NCBI GenBank assembly: GCA_930367215.1
Contig: OV884060.1
Coordinates: 100,774,151-100,838,150 of the forward strand
DNA from: Pollenia angustigena
Taxonomy: Eukaryota; Arthropoda; Insecta; Diptera; Polleniidae
Direction: 5' to 3'
Length of the DNA stretch: 64,000 nucleotides
In this document: positions 34,610-44,670 of the stretch, one piece after another
Layout: every line of letters begins with the position of its first letter
How positions within the stretch are numbered: the first letter of the stretch is position 1
Made by a program: the position numbers and the translations under genes
Notes under the pieces: generated by a model
What the model was told of the DNA's origin: nothing
The model's input: the letters and a program-made list of their open reading frames with translations, nothing else
The model's database searches: none

Positions 34610-35582
34610 ATGGCTTGTACAAAACCAAAATGCAGGAATAAATCTGAGGATCCATTGATTTCCTGTTGGGTGTGTGATTCTATCTTTCATGGTAAATGTG
34701 TCGAGTTGGCTCCACGGACGGTTGATAATCTTCGCGAAGGTAAAGGACTCCATTGGTGCTGCAAAAAGTGTATGGACTATGATGTAGAATTTTTTGCATT
34801 TTTTAGAAACTCACGTAATAAATTAGATGAGATAAATAACGATTTAAAGTGTCTTACAAAAAAATTCTTAGATTATAAAGAAATTTTGGAAACATCGCTT
34901 CGTTCCCCCAAAAGGAAAAAAATACTATTGCGGTGAATTCTTCATCAACTAATGGTAATAAATCTGACAATATTGATCCTAATGACGTCGATAAAGGTCT
35001 GAATATTGCACCGTCGACTTCATCAAATTCTATACTAGCAAATACTAATTTATCTGTCCTTCAACATCAAAATTTGCAATTACCTCAAGCACTAACACCT
35101 AACATGCCGTCAAACAATCATGTTCTTACACCTAGCATGCCGCCAAACAATCAAGTGCCTACACGCGCACTATATGCTGATGTTCCAAGCAATCAAGCTC
35201 CTACACGGGCACTAAATGCTAATGTTCCAGATTTTATGCCTGGGAGTAATCCTATTATGCTTAAGGTGATTTCTCAAAAAAAAAAAACATTTTTGCTGCA
35301 CGTTTTGCATTCGAAACTACAAGTGATGCCGTTGTTCATTATATTAAACATAAAATAGGTAACGATATTGATGTCACAGTTTTCAAATTTAAATATACTG
35401 ACCGAAGAAGTAAATGCTCTTTTAAAATAATTGTTCCGGAGGAAAATTTTCAAACTATAGTCAACACTGACTTTTGGCCTCCTAATGCAATTATTCATGA
35501 ATATGTTTATAATAATAATAATATTAATAACCGATCGGATATTGTCTACTTACCATCTCAAAATACTGCACCAAAAAACTAG
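34610..35582 (+). pseudogene. CR1-like ORF1, PHD finger protein, frameshifted
   Basis: 34610-34936 encodes a Cys/His finger: CTKPKCRNK, CWVCDSIFHGKCVEL and WCCKKC, the C4HC3 spacing of a PHD finger. A frameshift near 34933 leads into 34933-35358, a Pro/Asn-rich stretch with repeated (L/T)PNMPSNN and RALNANVP motifs. A second shift falls in the A run at 35276-35287; after it the frame continues (FETTSDAVVHYIKHKI) to a stop at ~35582. The role is presumed RNA or chromatin binding. Confidence 0.72.
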
Positions 35583-35589
35583 TTATATT

Positions 35590-38347
35590 TCCTACTGATA
35601 ATGCAATAAATATTGTATACCAAAATGTCCGAGGTCTTAACACAAAATTAACATCACTTTACGCAAGCAGTTTCAATTTTACACACCACTTTATTGTCTT
35701 AACAGAAATTTGGTTAAATGACAAGAAAATTATTCATAATGCCGAAATTTTATGTCCGAAATACCAAATATTTAGATATGATCGTCCTCACAAACTTGGT
35801 GGGGGAGTCCTTATTGCCGTACTAAATGCTTTTTCATGTGAACGCATTGAATTTTCGCACAATGCCAATATTGAATTTGTTGCCGTCAAAATTAATCTTC
35901 CAAATGGTGTTTTGTTTATTACTTGTTCTTACATTCCTCCTAACTCTTCCTCCGATATTTATGATGCACATATTTCGGCAATTAATACAGTTTGGTTGCA
36001 ATCTAAGCCATATGATATTTTTGTCGTTCTTGGAGACTTTAATCTTCCAAATATATCATGGAACTCAACTTATGAACTAAATTACTTAATTCCTACTGTA
36101 TCAAATGAATTTATTAAATCACTACTCGACTTTGGGCTCTTTCAAGTTAATCATATTAATAATAAATGTGGGAGACTTCTGGACCTTGCTTTTGTTAATC
36201 AGCCGATGGATATACATGTACGAAATATACCTCCTCTCACATATCCTGAAGATCTCTACCATCCTGCGTTAGATGTTGAAATATATTTTCAAGCAAAAAA
36301 ATGAGCACCTATTTCAAAGAGATGCAACCATAGTCTTAACAAAGTGTTTTGCTTTCCACGTACTAATTATACAAAACTTAATTATTTGTTATCTAATGTC
36401 AACTGGAACAATAAACTTTCTGGAAATAATTTCGTCCATACTGTTTCTAACTTTTACTCAATACTATATGAATTCATCTCTAAAACAGTCCCAAAAGTAA
36501 ATAGTTGTGATAAAAAAGGCCTGCCTTGGAATAATAAATTCTTAACTAATGCCAAAAATAAGAAGAATAAATGTTTCAAGAAATATAAGAGCTCTGGAAC
36601 CCTAATTGATTTTAAAAATTACTGTATTGCGCGCTCCGAATATAATACTACAAACAAATTGGCATATGATTACTACCTAGCCCGTATGAGATTAAAGATG
36701 AAAACTAACCCTAAAGCATTTTATACATTTATTAATTCGAAACGTCGAGCTTCTGACTATCCTAAATTTTTTTAAATATGGTTTCTGTATTACTGATGAC
36801 GACACACTGATTAGCAACATGTTCGAAACTTTCTTTGCTACTACATATTCTAAAAAAACCTACGATCGTAATTCTCTAATTATGGCCCTGATGGTATACC
36901 TAGTTGTATTCTTAAAAATTGTGCCGAAACTTTGTACGGCCCACTTACTACAATCTTCAACAAATCTATTGAATTGTGCTATTTACCCGCCGAATGGAAA
37001 AAATCGTTTATTATTCCCTTGTTTAAAAGTGGCAATAAATTCGATGTTGCAAATTATAGAGGAATTGCTAAGCTGAATGCAATTCCTAAACTCTTAGAAA
37101 AAATTTTAACTGACAGCTTATCACACCAAATTTCTTCGCTGTTATCTCCTTGTCAACATGGATTTTACAAGTCGCGTTCCACGACAACTAATATACTGGA
37201 ACTTACTACTATGGTAAATGATGGATTTTTAAAAAACATGATAACATATGTAATTTACACGGATTTCAGTAAAGCCTTTGACAAAGTGAATCATGAAATG
37301 TTACTAAGCAAACTATCACTAATGGGATTTAGTTGTACAGCCCTAAAGTGGCTGCGTTCTTATTTATTTGATAGAACTCAACAAGTAAAGTTTAGAAATG
37401 TTACCTCAACAGACATATACGTCACTTCTGGTGTTCCCCAGGGAAGTCATCTTGGCCCTACACTGTTCACGTTATTTATAAATGACCTCCCATCTGTTAT
37501 CTTGCATTCCAATGTACTCATGTATGCAGATGATGTCAAAATTTTCAAGAGTTTTAATGACTCTAATCAACAACTTTTACTTCAGTCTGATATTGATAAA
37601 TTTTCCCAATGGTGTACAATTAATTTAATGGACCTTAATATTAAAAAATGTAAGCATATGACATTCTACAGAACTAATAAATTAGATTCTCGATACTATG
37701 TTAATGAAATAATACTTGAAAAAGTGGACAGCATAACTGATCTGGGCTTTTTGTTGGATCATAGGCTAAATTTCCGTAATCATATTGCGTTAACTGTTAA
37801 CAAAGCAAACGGTGTTCTTGGTTTTATGAAACGGTGGTCTAGAGAATTTTCTGACCCCTATGTCACGAAACAACTTTATACATCTTTGGTGCGGCCAATT
37901 CTTGAATATGGATCCATTGTATGGGATCCTTACTATTCCATTCATATAAATAGTATTGAATCAGTACAAAAGCAATTTTTGATTTTTTGTTTACGTGGTC
38001 TTGGTTGGAACTCATATGTTCTGCCATCGTATGTTAATAGACTTGCTCTTATTAAGCTGCCAACTTTAAAAAGCCGCCGTATTATGCTGAGTATATCTTT
38101 TCTACTTGGATTGATTCATGGTGAAGTTGATTCTTCGTTCCTGCTTAGTAAAATAAACTTTTGGGTTCCAAATAGGCCAACTCGTAACTTTCAGCTCATC
38201 AGTCTTAACTACTACAGATCCGTTTATGCTAATAATGACTCCTTTCGTCGCATTTGTGAAAATTTTAATAAACTGTATCATATTATAGACATTTCTGAAA
38301 ACAATTTTATTTTAAAAAGAAAACTAATTTTGTATTTAAATAGTTAA
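35590..38347 (+). pseudogene. CR1-like ORF2 (endonuclease-RT), RT part open
   Basis: The endonuclease part reads YQNVRGLNTKL, LTEIWLND, DRPHKLGGGV, LGDFNLP and LLDLAF, with its frame closing at 36302. 36344-36775 is the linker. The reverse transcriptase is open for 471 codons at 36932-38347: IYTDFSKAFDKVNHEML, GVPQGSHLGPTLF and catalytic YADD. Frameshifts near 36300 and 36775-36930 interrupt the full protein. Confidence 0.8.
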
Positions 38348-39099
38348 TATATTCACACCTGTATTTTATTCTTTAGTCTGTAAGGATTTATAATCTATAG
38401 ACCAAATAAATAAATACATAAATACATGGCCTTATCTCCCATGGTTTTAAAGCACCCCACCATTTCAATACTTAACTTTAGTGTCTCCGGAACTGAAAAG
38501 AGAGATAAAGCCATTTTCTAATATTGCTAATGTAAGCTAAGGCCATGATGGCTTTATCTCCCATTCAAATGGAAAAAAACCAAAAAAGGCCTTATCATGG
38601 CCTTTTCTACCATGGTATGGTACCATGGGGGGTGGGGGTGCCCATAAATTACCCTCCTGTAAATCATTTAAGTTCGGGTAAAGCTGTTACGAATAATGAT
38701 ATTCTACTCAAGCTATTTCAAACTTAAACTTTCTAATTGTCGGCCAAACATTTATTATAGGTCTAAACCGCAGCCAATTTTAATGCAGATATCTGTTTTT
38801 ATAAAGATAATAATAATAAAGAGACATCATATAGAAATTACTCCTAAAACATTTGAACTGTCGGTGGAGGGTATCAAAGATTCGGCATAGCCGAATATAG
38901 CACTTGTTTATTTTATTTTTATTTTAACAGCTGTTTTTATTACACATGTGTTTGTGTTGCCATTTGTTGACTAAGTTAAAACCACCAACGTTGGCCGTTT
39001 AAACCGGTAAATAAGAGTATTTAAACCTCATCTTAAAAACTACAAACACAGATTAAAGATGACTAAATCTCTAATCTCCATGTTAAAACCCCACCCTAA

Positions 39100-39178
39100 G
39101 AAGGCATCTAATAATGGTAAGGTCAGTAATATAATGCTGTTGGAGCTACCCCGCATAGCAAAGAAAATTATTCCTTCA
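39100..39178 (+). pseudogene. Jockey-type LINE ORF2 fragment, 3' part
   Basis: Encodes (T)KKAS..GKVSNIMLLELPRIAKKII, the direct continuation of the fragment that stops at 24150, compared with the same stretch in 29869-34040. It ends abruptly at about 39178. Confidence 0.75.
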
Positions 39179-40854
39179 CTCCCGTAGTCATAAACGATTA
39201 TTAAATTTAACAAACTTTAAACAAATATTTTGTTTAATTATTATTTTCCATTTTGCAGATTCACATTTAGAGGTAAAATTTATTTTCCTTTTTATTTTTT
39301 GAATTTAAAAAGTTTTGTTGGCAACCATTATTAAAAGAAATTGCATTTGTGCCCTTTCAGAAATAATAGTTTATTATATTTTTGTCGCCATATATGTAAG
39401 TATGTATGTATTTCAACGTTTTATTAAAAGTTTAGTTATAACTTTTTTGGCACCTTTTTTGGTTTAACTACTTAAAATAAATTTGTTTACTCCTTTTTTT
39501 TTTCTTCGCGATGAAACGATTTGTAAAGTTTTTGGTCATTCATAATTTTTTTTATTCTTAAATCCAACATTAAAACTTTTTAACTACAATTTCAGGTGCC
39601 TGGTTTCGAACTTGTTATATTTATTTACGTGCACTTTACAAAATAATACAGTATAAAAGACTTTTAATCTATTGCTTTTTATTTTATCTTTCTCATTTTA
39701 TTGTTGCTTTTCAGAGCATATTTTAAGATATACTCCAATATTTGCTGGTATTATTCACGAAAGCATAAAGCTGCTCAGCAATTATGACAGATTTGAATTA
39801 TTGTCTTAAAGTGGCAATTAAATCTTTCACGGAAACACCAAAAACGTAGAACCTTTGCTAATGCATTTTGTATTACATCTTTGTTATACCCTACTTAGTA
39901 CACTTAGTTTGTCCTTCCGCGTGAACATTTTTTAAATATTCATCTTATGCCCCAAAAAGCATATTTATTCTGGTTGCTTAAGTAATTCTAAATCGATTCA
40001 GCAATGCCCGTCTGTCTATACGTGTGTTAAAATCACGCTCACTTTCGAACTACTCTAAAGAAACGGACAGTATTGGTGTCAAATAGATTCTAATTCCTAA
40101 GCAGTTTGGGATTGAAATCCACACAAATCTGTTCAGTAGGATTAGATTTATGAATCCAAATGTGGAACAACCACCCTAAAAACTTGATAATTTTGTTATA
40201 AAAACTAACATAAATCATGACGAAATGCACCTGCTGATATAAGACTAGAAGTCATACTTACTAATTTCTTGAACGTCAATTAGTGTTGGGAGAATTCCAA
40301 CCAATTGTAGTGGATATGTAAGAAAAGATAAACTCACTGTTCATTGTTGGTATTTTGTTTAAGCTTTGATATTGTTGCAAACAAAAATGTTGAGTGTTTA
40401 TTATTCTCATTCACTCTACAGTTTGTTTGCATATCTAATATTTTTAAATAGTTTATATAGTTTCCTATATGCAGGCTTTAAAGGTCATTAATTACATGTA
40501 AATAAAAGATTATTTATTTCATTCTCTGGTAACATTGTAAAAAACAAAGTAAAATAGTATCAATAGCTGCGCTTGTTTACCCAAAAATTTGTACTGGATT
40601 TTACTGAAATGCGTTCGCGTACACATAAATTTGTAAAATTTCCATATTTCTCACCTACTAGATTTTACTAGAAAAGTAAACGAACGCACATAATAATAAT
40701 AATAATAATTATAATAATAATAATAACAATAATCATAGTAGAAACTGGGAATTATTTCCTTCCGAAGGTAACATTATTTTTATATTCAACATTTTTCATT
40801 TTTCGACTTTATTCTATGAGCTAAATTTTGTAATCTTTATTTTCGACAAATTAA
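39179..40854. other. Unassigned AT-rich sequence with a repeat copy and AAT microsatellite
   Basis: No gene seen. 39888-40210 is a diverged copy of the ATACCCTCC repeat. 40690-40735 is an (ATA)n microsatellite. Confidence 0.5.
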
Positions 40855-41124
40855 AGGTCCTACCATAATATGAATAAACAAGCTTAAGCTTCTGTCAAAA
40901 ATTAACGAAAAGCCTCTCAAATGCATTTAAAAGAACAAAAACAAAATGAAAAAACATTTGGTTCCGTTCGGAATATGCGATCAGTTCCGCACTTAACTTA
41001 AGCAAATAACAGTTTCATAAAATTTAGCAAAAAATTTCCATAAGTTCAACATGGTTTGGCACATAAGATTTACTTGTATTCGCACATATGCTTAAGCAAC
41101 GTTATGCACATTCTGGTTAAGCCT
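40855..41124. mobile_element. PIF-like MITE, AGGCCCAACCATAAT family, copy 2
   Basis: TAA on both sides (40852-40854, 41125-41127). Ends read inward AGGTCCTACCATAATATG and AGGCTTAACCAGAATGTG. The body shares GATTTAC(A/T)TGTATTCGCACAT with copy 1 at 24821-25058. Non-coding. Confidence 0.7.
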
Positions 41125-41256
41125 TAACGTACAATAATCTTTTTCGTCAGTTTACATCATTTATAAATTATATCAAAGTATTTTGTATAGATGGACAATA
41201 CAACACAAAACTTAAAATAATAAAATAAATGTAAATACATATATACATATATGTAT

Positions 41257-41488
41257 GTGACGCGAAAATTAGAAAGGGACCTAAGGGTTTTGTTCAGGAG
41301 GGCCATTTTATCTTTGTATCTTTGGTGTACCATCACTGAGCGTGTTGGTATTGATCTCATTTGAAAGCCGACACATCTCAACCTTGAAAACTCGCGTAGG
41401 TCGTCCCTACCTCTTGTTTTGTGTAGTTGGTTTTTACTGTTCCCTTTACCTTACTGGTCCTTTCTCTATGCGCTGTCACGTAGGTTTT
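41257..41488. mobile_element. MITE with GTGACAGCGCATAG ends, copy 2
   Basis: Reverse-complement relative of 20164-20400, sharing GGTACACCAAAGATAC and AGGTAGGGACGACCTACG (reversed). Ends read inward TGTGACGCGAAAATTAG and GTGACAGCGCATAGAG. The short frames crossing it are artefacts. Confidence 0.65.
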
Positions 41489-42989
41489 CTAATTTTCCGG
41501 ACATTTTCTATTCCCGGGAAACGAAACAAAAAAATTCTTATTCCCGGGGATCCCGAGATTCTTTGAACAAAACAATGATTTCATTAAATGAGTTAAAGAC
41601 AAAAGTTTTTACTTTTTAAAAGAATATATACATATGCAACAGTCCAAAAAAAATTCGCTTTATTAATTCCACACAAAACCAAATAAATTGTTACATTCAT
41701 ATGTATGTACATTAGGGTGACCGTTAAAATCAAAAGTTGGATTTATCTAGGTCTCACCCGCCAATTTGGTGGGTATTGATAAAAAAACAACTCAAAAAAA
41801 TTTTTAAGACGCCCAAGTTTGAGAAAAATCGTAAAGTCCGACTTGTATGACTTATATTTAGGAAAATATTAGTTTAACATAAAAATCGTTTTCTAATAAG
41901 TTGTTGTTAGTAAAGTTTCCAACAACTTTTGCCTTAACAAGTTTTCTCTAAAACTCATATTGAACAATTAAAATAAAAAGTAAACAGCAGCATTGATGCG
42001 AATTTTTTCTTTAGAACTGTTTTTTTTTCTTACACACGTCAATTCAGCTTTAATATTTGTGTTTGTGTATGTTTGCTTAAAAAAAAATTGTCAAATGCAT
42101 ATAATTTGTTTCTAACGTACCACGGTTGATAAAGTTGGTGCAATTGTACTTTTTTGATACAATTCAAAGCCAAAAAGTACGGTGGTACCCCTGTGACTCA
42201 TTTGGTACTATTTCCAAATTTTTCAAACCTAAATATTTATAATTGATATAAAATAATTAGTATTGTGGTTATTTTGTTGAACTATTTATGGTTTTTAATC
42301 CAAATTTTAAATATTTTTAATTAGGCTTAAGTTCATGAAATTTAATTTTTCATTAAATTATTTTTATGAAGAAAGGAATTTTACTACATGAAAATTAATT
42401 AAAATTGTTATTGACAATATAAATATAAAATGGCAACTCGTTTTTACTTTCCAATAAATATAAACGGATTTCAGTGTTTGGTGCAAATGGTTTTGCCAAA
42501 GTGAAATGCAAAATTTCGTAGCGTTTTTATGAAATCTAAGGGAAACTCTGTGTATTTTGTTGTTGGATTTAACAAAACAGCTATGATATTTTGCATTTGC
42601 TCTTTGCAAGACCATTTGCACTAAACTTCGCTATTGTAAATAGATTTTTGCACTTGATCATTGGACGATTGCATATGCCACATTATAAATGAAGTATCAG
42701 TGGCAGCATATAAGCCTTAATGGCATAATATTATAAAAACAAAGGAACGAAATAGACCGTATGTACCAATGGATATAAGAAGTTCGTAAGTACGATATTG
42801 GGTTTCTCATTTATCATTCCTGTAACATACCTGCACGCTTTCTTTATTCTTTAAGGGGGTTCTCATATAAAATTGTCAACACTGACTAGAAATATATTGA
42901 AGAAAAGGCCCCAGAACTGCCAAGGAATCGCCCCAAGGGGGATTAAATATATGACGGACAGTAGTATAAATAAGGGGATTCTGTATATG

Positions 42990-43205
42990 ATTTTTCCTCC
43001 CTACGTGATTCCCATAAGGAGGAATTTTAAAATTTCAATTTGCTCCCTACGTGTTTTCCCATAAGGAGGAATTTTTTCTTCCCATAGGGAGGAATTTTTA
43101 AATTGAAATGTTACTTTAAACTTAGATATTCTAGATTAATTTTTCAACTTTTTTTTTTTTTTTTTTTTTGCTCCAATGGATTTTTCCATAAGGAGGAATT
43201 TTAAA
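42990..43205. repeat. Subterminal repeats in the Polinton TIR
   Basis: CTCCCTACGTG(A/T)TT.CCCATAAGGAGG occurs twice, and shortened forms (CCCATAGGGAGGAA, CCATAAGGAGGAATTTT) twice more within 200 bp of the end, all mirrored at 59040-59250. CTCC..GGAG arms make each unit a small palindrome. Candidate binding sites for integrase or a replication protein; inference only. Confidence 0.6.
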
Positions 43206-43417
43206 TATAAGCAAAATAAAAATTTTTTGAGTAATTTTAAATAAAAAAGAGAATTATATAAAGTTGATTATATTTTCTTCAATAAAGAGAAATTTAAAAA
43301 TGTGTACAAATAAATTGTTTGAGTATTTTAAAATAAGATAGAGTAATGCGTAATATATTTAGAATATGCAGCACATGTAAGTATAGAGATTAACTCAATT
43401 TGAAAGTTTGCCATTGA

Positions 43418-43425
43418 TATAAAAA
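43418..43425 (+). promoter_or_regulatory. TATA box of the TIR gene
   Basis: TATAAAAA 63 bases before the ATG at 43488. It is conserved in the right repeat (58815-58830 region, reversed). Confidence 0.5.
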
Positions 43426-43487
43426 GGCTTAGGGAGTATATTCCACATCATTATTCTAATTGCCACTTTAAAGGAAACTTAGTTAAA

Positions 43488-43859
43488 ATGGTAAGAATTT
43501 CGTACATAATAAAGGTATATTTAATTATTTATTATTTTTTTCTTGTTTGTTTTCAGATGTATAAAAAAATTGTGAATATTGCCCAAGGTATTAAGCCTGA
43601 GTATATTAGAATATATGATATACCTTTAAACCAATCTTTAAAAATTGTGAATTTTGAATGGAAAGAAACACAATATGGTCTAAAAGTCATTGCCAATTTA
43701 GATGACAATAAATGGTTTTATCTCCCCAATAGAATGATGAAATTTTTAAACAAGGAGGATCCATACTTAACTCAAATGAATGATAAAGTTTGGACAATTA
43801 TTTACAAGGGGCGTCAATTACCAAATGGACCTGCAATATTCGATTTAAATTATACCTAA
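43488..43859 (+). CDS. TIR-encoded protein, left copy (123 codons, or 100 after splicing)
   Basis: Unknown function. The open frame starts MVRISYIIKV, but the first codon is followed by a perfect donor: ATG|GTAAGA at 43490/43491, with TTTTCAG at 43550-43556 and a second ATG at 43557. Splicing this 66-bp intron would join ATG to ATG and give a 101-residue protein (MMYKKIVN..); translation from 43557 gives 100. That core holds LDDNKWFYLPNRM and YKGRQLPNG, reminiscent of small OB-fold-like proteins I recall from other Polintons, so a single-strand DNA-binding role is possible but unproven. AATAAA at 43882. Copied at 58384-58755 with one amino-acid difference (Y or D near residue 43). Confidence 0.65.
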   Translation: MVRISYIIKVYLIIYYFFLVCFQMYKKIVNIAQGIKPEYIRIYDIPLNQSLKIVNFEWKETQYGLKVIANLDDNKWFYLPNRMMKFLNKEDPYLTQMNDKVWTIIYKGRQLPNGPAIFDLNYT

Positions 43860-43969
43860 ACTCTGAAAAAAAAATCCTTACAATAAAGAAAATATAATAA
43901 AACAAAAAACATATTTTTTTTTTCATTTTTATTACTTTTATTAAAAATTAATTTTACATTTAAAAAAAT

Positions 43970-44215
43970 TTAAAATTTAATTTCCAAGAAATAAGAATCG
44001 TCGTCCTCCAAAAATTTTTTTATGAAGTCGGGAATCTCCTCCTTCGCGTTGTCGGGTATCTCTTCCTTTATGTTCATCTCTGCGGGATTTGGATTTTAAA
44101 ATTTGGATTTCTTAGCACTAAAATTATGCACTCGCATAAAGTGCCTTTTTTTGTTATATTTGTTTGCAAACGTTAAATGTTTGCAAAACTCGCAACTGAT
44201 TTTAACGCTTTCCAT
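43970..44215 (-). pseudogene. TIR zinc-finger protein, left copy, premature stop
   Basis: The mirror of the intact 81-codon frame at 58030-58275. It encodes the same C2H2-like finger, but codon 40, CAA in the right copy, is TAA here (44096-44098). The stop falls after the finger, so a 39-residue finger peptide could still be made. Because the two repeats are otherwise nearly identical, the mutation arose after insertion or escaped repair against the other end. Confidence 0.75.
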
Positions 44216-44670
44216 TTTTAATTAAATAAAAATATTAAAAAATCTTTTGAAAATACCTCGTAAAACATATATTTATTTTCTTATGCACTTTTTTTGTTTT
44301 TATTTTGGTATATATATTTAATGTTTATCAAATCATATTTTGAAAACTGATCTATGATTATTGAACTTTTTAGAACATTCTGTTAAAAAGTAAATATACA
44401 ATTGTTATTGTGGAAATTTAAAGTCAATAAACTTTTCGTTATGCTAAAAAGTGCAATCGTATGCATTTTTAAAGTTTAAACATTAACCTTGAATGTTTGC
44501 TTCATATTAAATTATGAGTTAATAAACTTTTCATAAGTGAAAAAATGCAATCGTAGCAGTTTTTAAGTTTAAGAATTAACCTTGAATGTTTGCTTCAAAT
44601 TAAGCCATGATTTATAATAATTATTACATATTTTATCAAACAGTTATCAAGTATTTTTGAAACTATAAAC

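Larger units (their letters stand above)
34600..38424 (+). mobile_element. CR1-like LINE, nearly full length
   Basis: Plus strand. ORF1 carries a PHD-like zinc finger, ORF2 has endonuclease and reverse transcriptase, and there is no poly(A): the 3' end is a short AAATAAATACAT repeat (38404-38427). That ending and the PHD-bearing ORF1 are typical of CR1-group elements. It is inserted in the inner MITE, head to head with the second Jockey-type LINE. Confidence 0.75.
29729..38461. mobile_element. Inner MITE of the same family, 8-bp TSD, split by two LINEs
   Basis: Perfect inverted ends reading inward GGTGGGGTGCTTTAAAACCA, then TGGGAGATAAGGCCAT. A perfect 8-bp duplication ATTTCAAT stands at 29721-29728 and 38462-38469. 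The original element was only about 175 bp; a Jockey-type and a CR1-type LINE now lie inside. The 8-bp duplication suggests hAT. Confidence 0.78.
29342..38645. mobile_element. Outer MITE of the GGGGTGCTTTAAAACCATGG family
   Basis: The left part (29342-29728) begins in a G run then GGTGCTTTAAAACCATGG and carries several GAGATAAAGCCAT motifs. The right part (~38470-38645) ends with CCATGGTATGGTACCATGGGGGG. ATAAATT flanks both sides, a possible 7-8 bp duplication. The body is occupied by the inner copy at 29729-38461. Right limit approximate. Confidence 0.45.
28591..38910. repeat. Dispersed fly repeat (ATACCCTCCACC), split by later insertions
   Basis: The left part 28591-29341 opens ATACCCTCCACCAC and contains two copies of AAGTTTCGTG..TCTATAATT.ACCCTAGGCCC. 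The right part 38646-38910 ends GGTGGAGGGTATC then a TTCGGCATAGCCGAA hairpin and ATATAGCAC. A second, diverged copy is seen at 39888-40210 (ATACCCTACTTAG, then ATGCCCGTCTGT). The interior 29342-38645 is occupied by MITEs and LINEs. Mechanism of movement is not clear to me. Non-coding. Confidence 0.55.
24151..39096. mobile_element. PIF/Harbinger-type element expanded by nested insertions
   Basis: TAA stands at 24148-24150 and at 39097-39099. The ends read inward GCATGGGTTTTGAACATTGA and GGGTGGGGTTTTAACATGGA, and both then carry AAATGGCAACAC. The LINE fragment is exactly continuous when the segment and one TAA are removed. TAA duplication and GGG-type termini indicate PIF/Harbinger. It contains a Myb/SANT-like gene remnant, the accessory DNA-binding protein of that superfamily, but I see no DDE transposase. 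About 2.1 kb is original; the rest is later insertions: a MITE, a Tc1, a hAT MITE and the LINE/MITE complex at 28591-38910. Confidence 0.72.
42960..44610 (+). repeat. Polinton left terminal inverted repeat
   Basis: About 1.65 kb, pairing with 57628-59282. It contains subterminal palindromic repeats, a TATA box, a 123-codon frame and a zinc-finger frame (broken here). At its inner edge are two ~95-bp tandem units, each with TTAACCTTGAATGTTTGCTTC. Divergence between the two repeats is small (a few substitutions and homopolymer length changes). Confidence 0.9.

Noticed and set aside
40690..40735. ATA/AAT run
   Set aside because: Simple microsatellite, nothing more.
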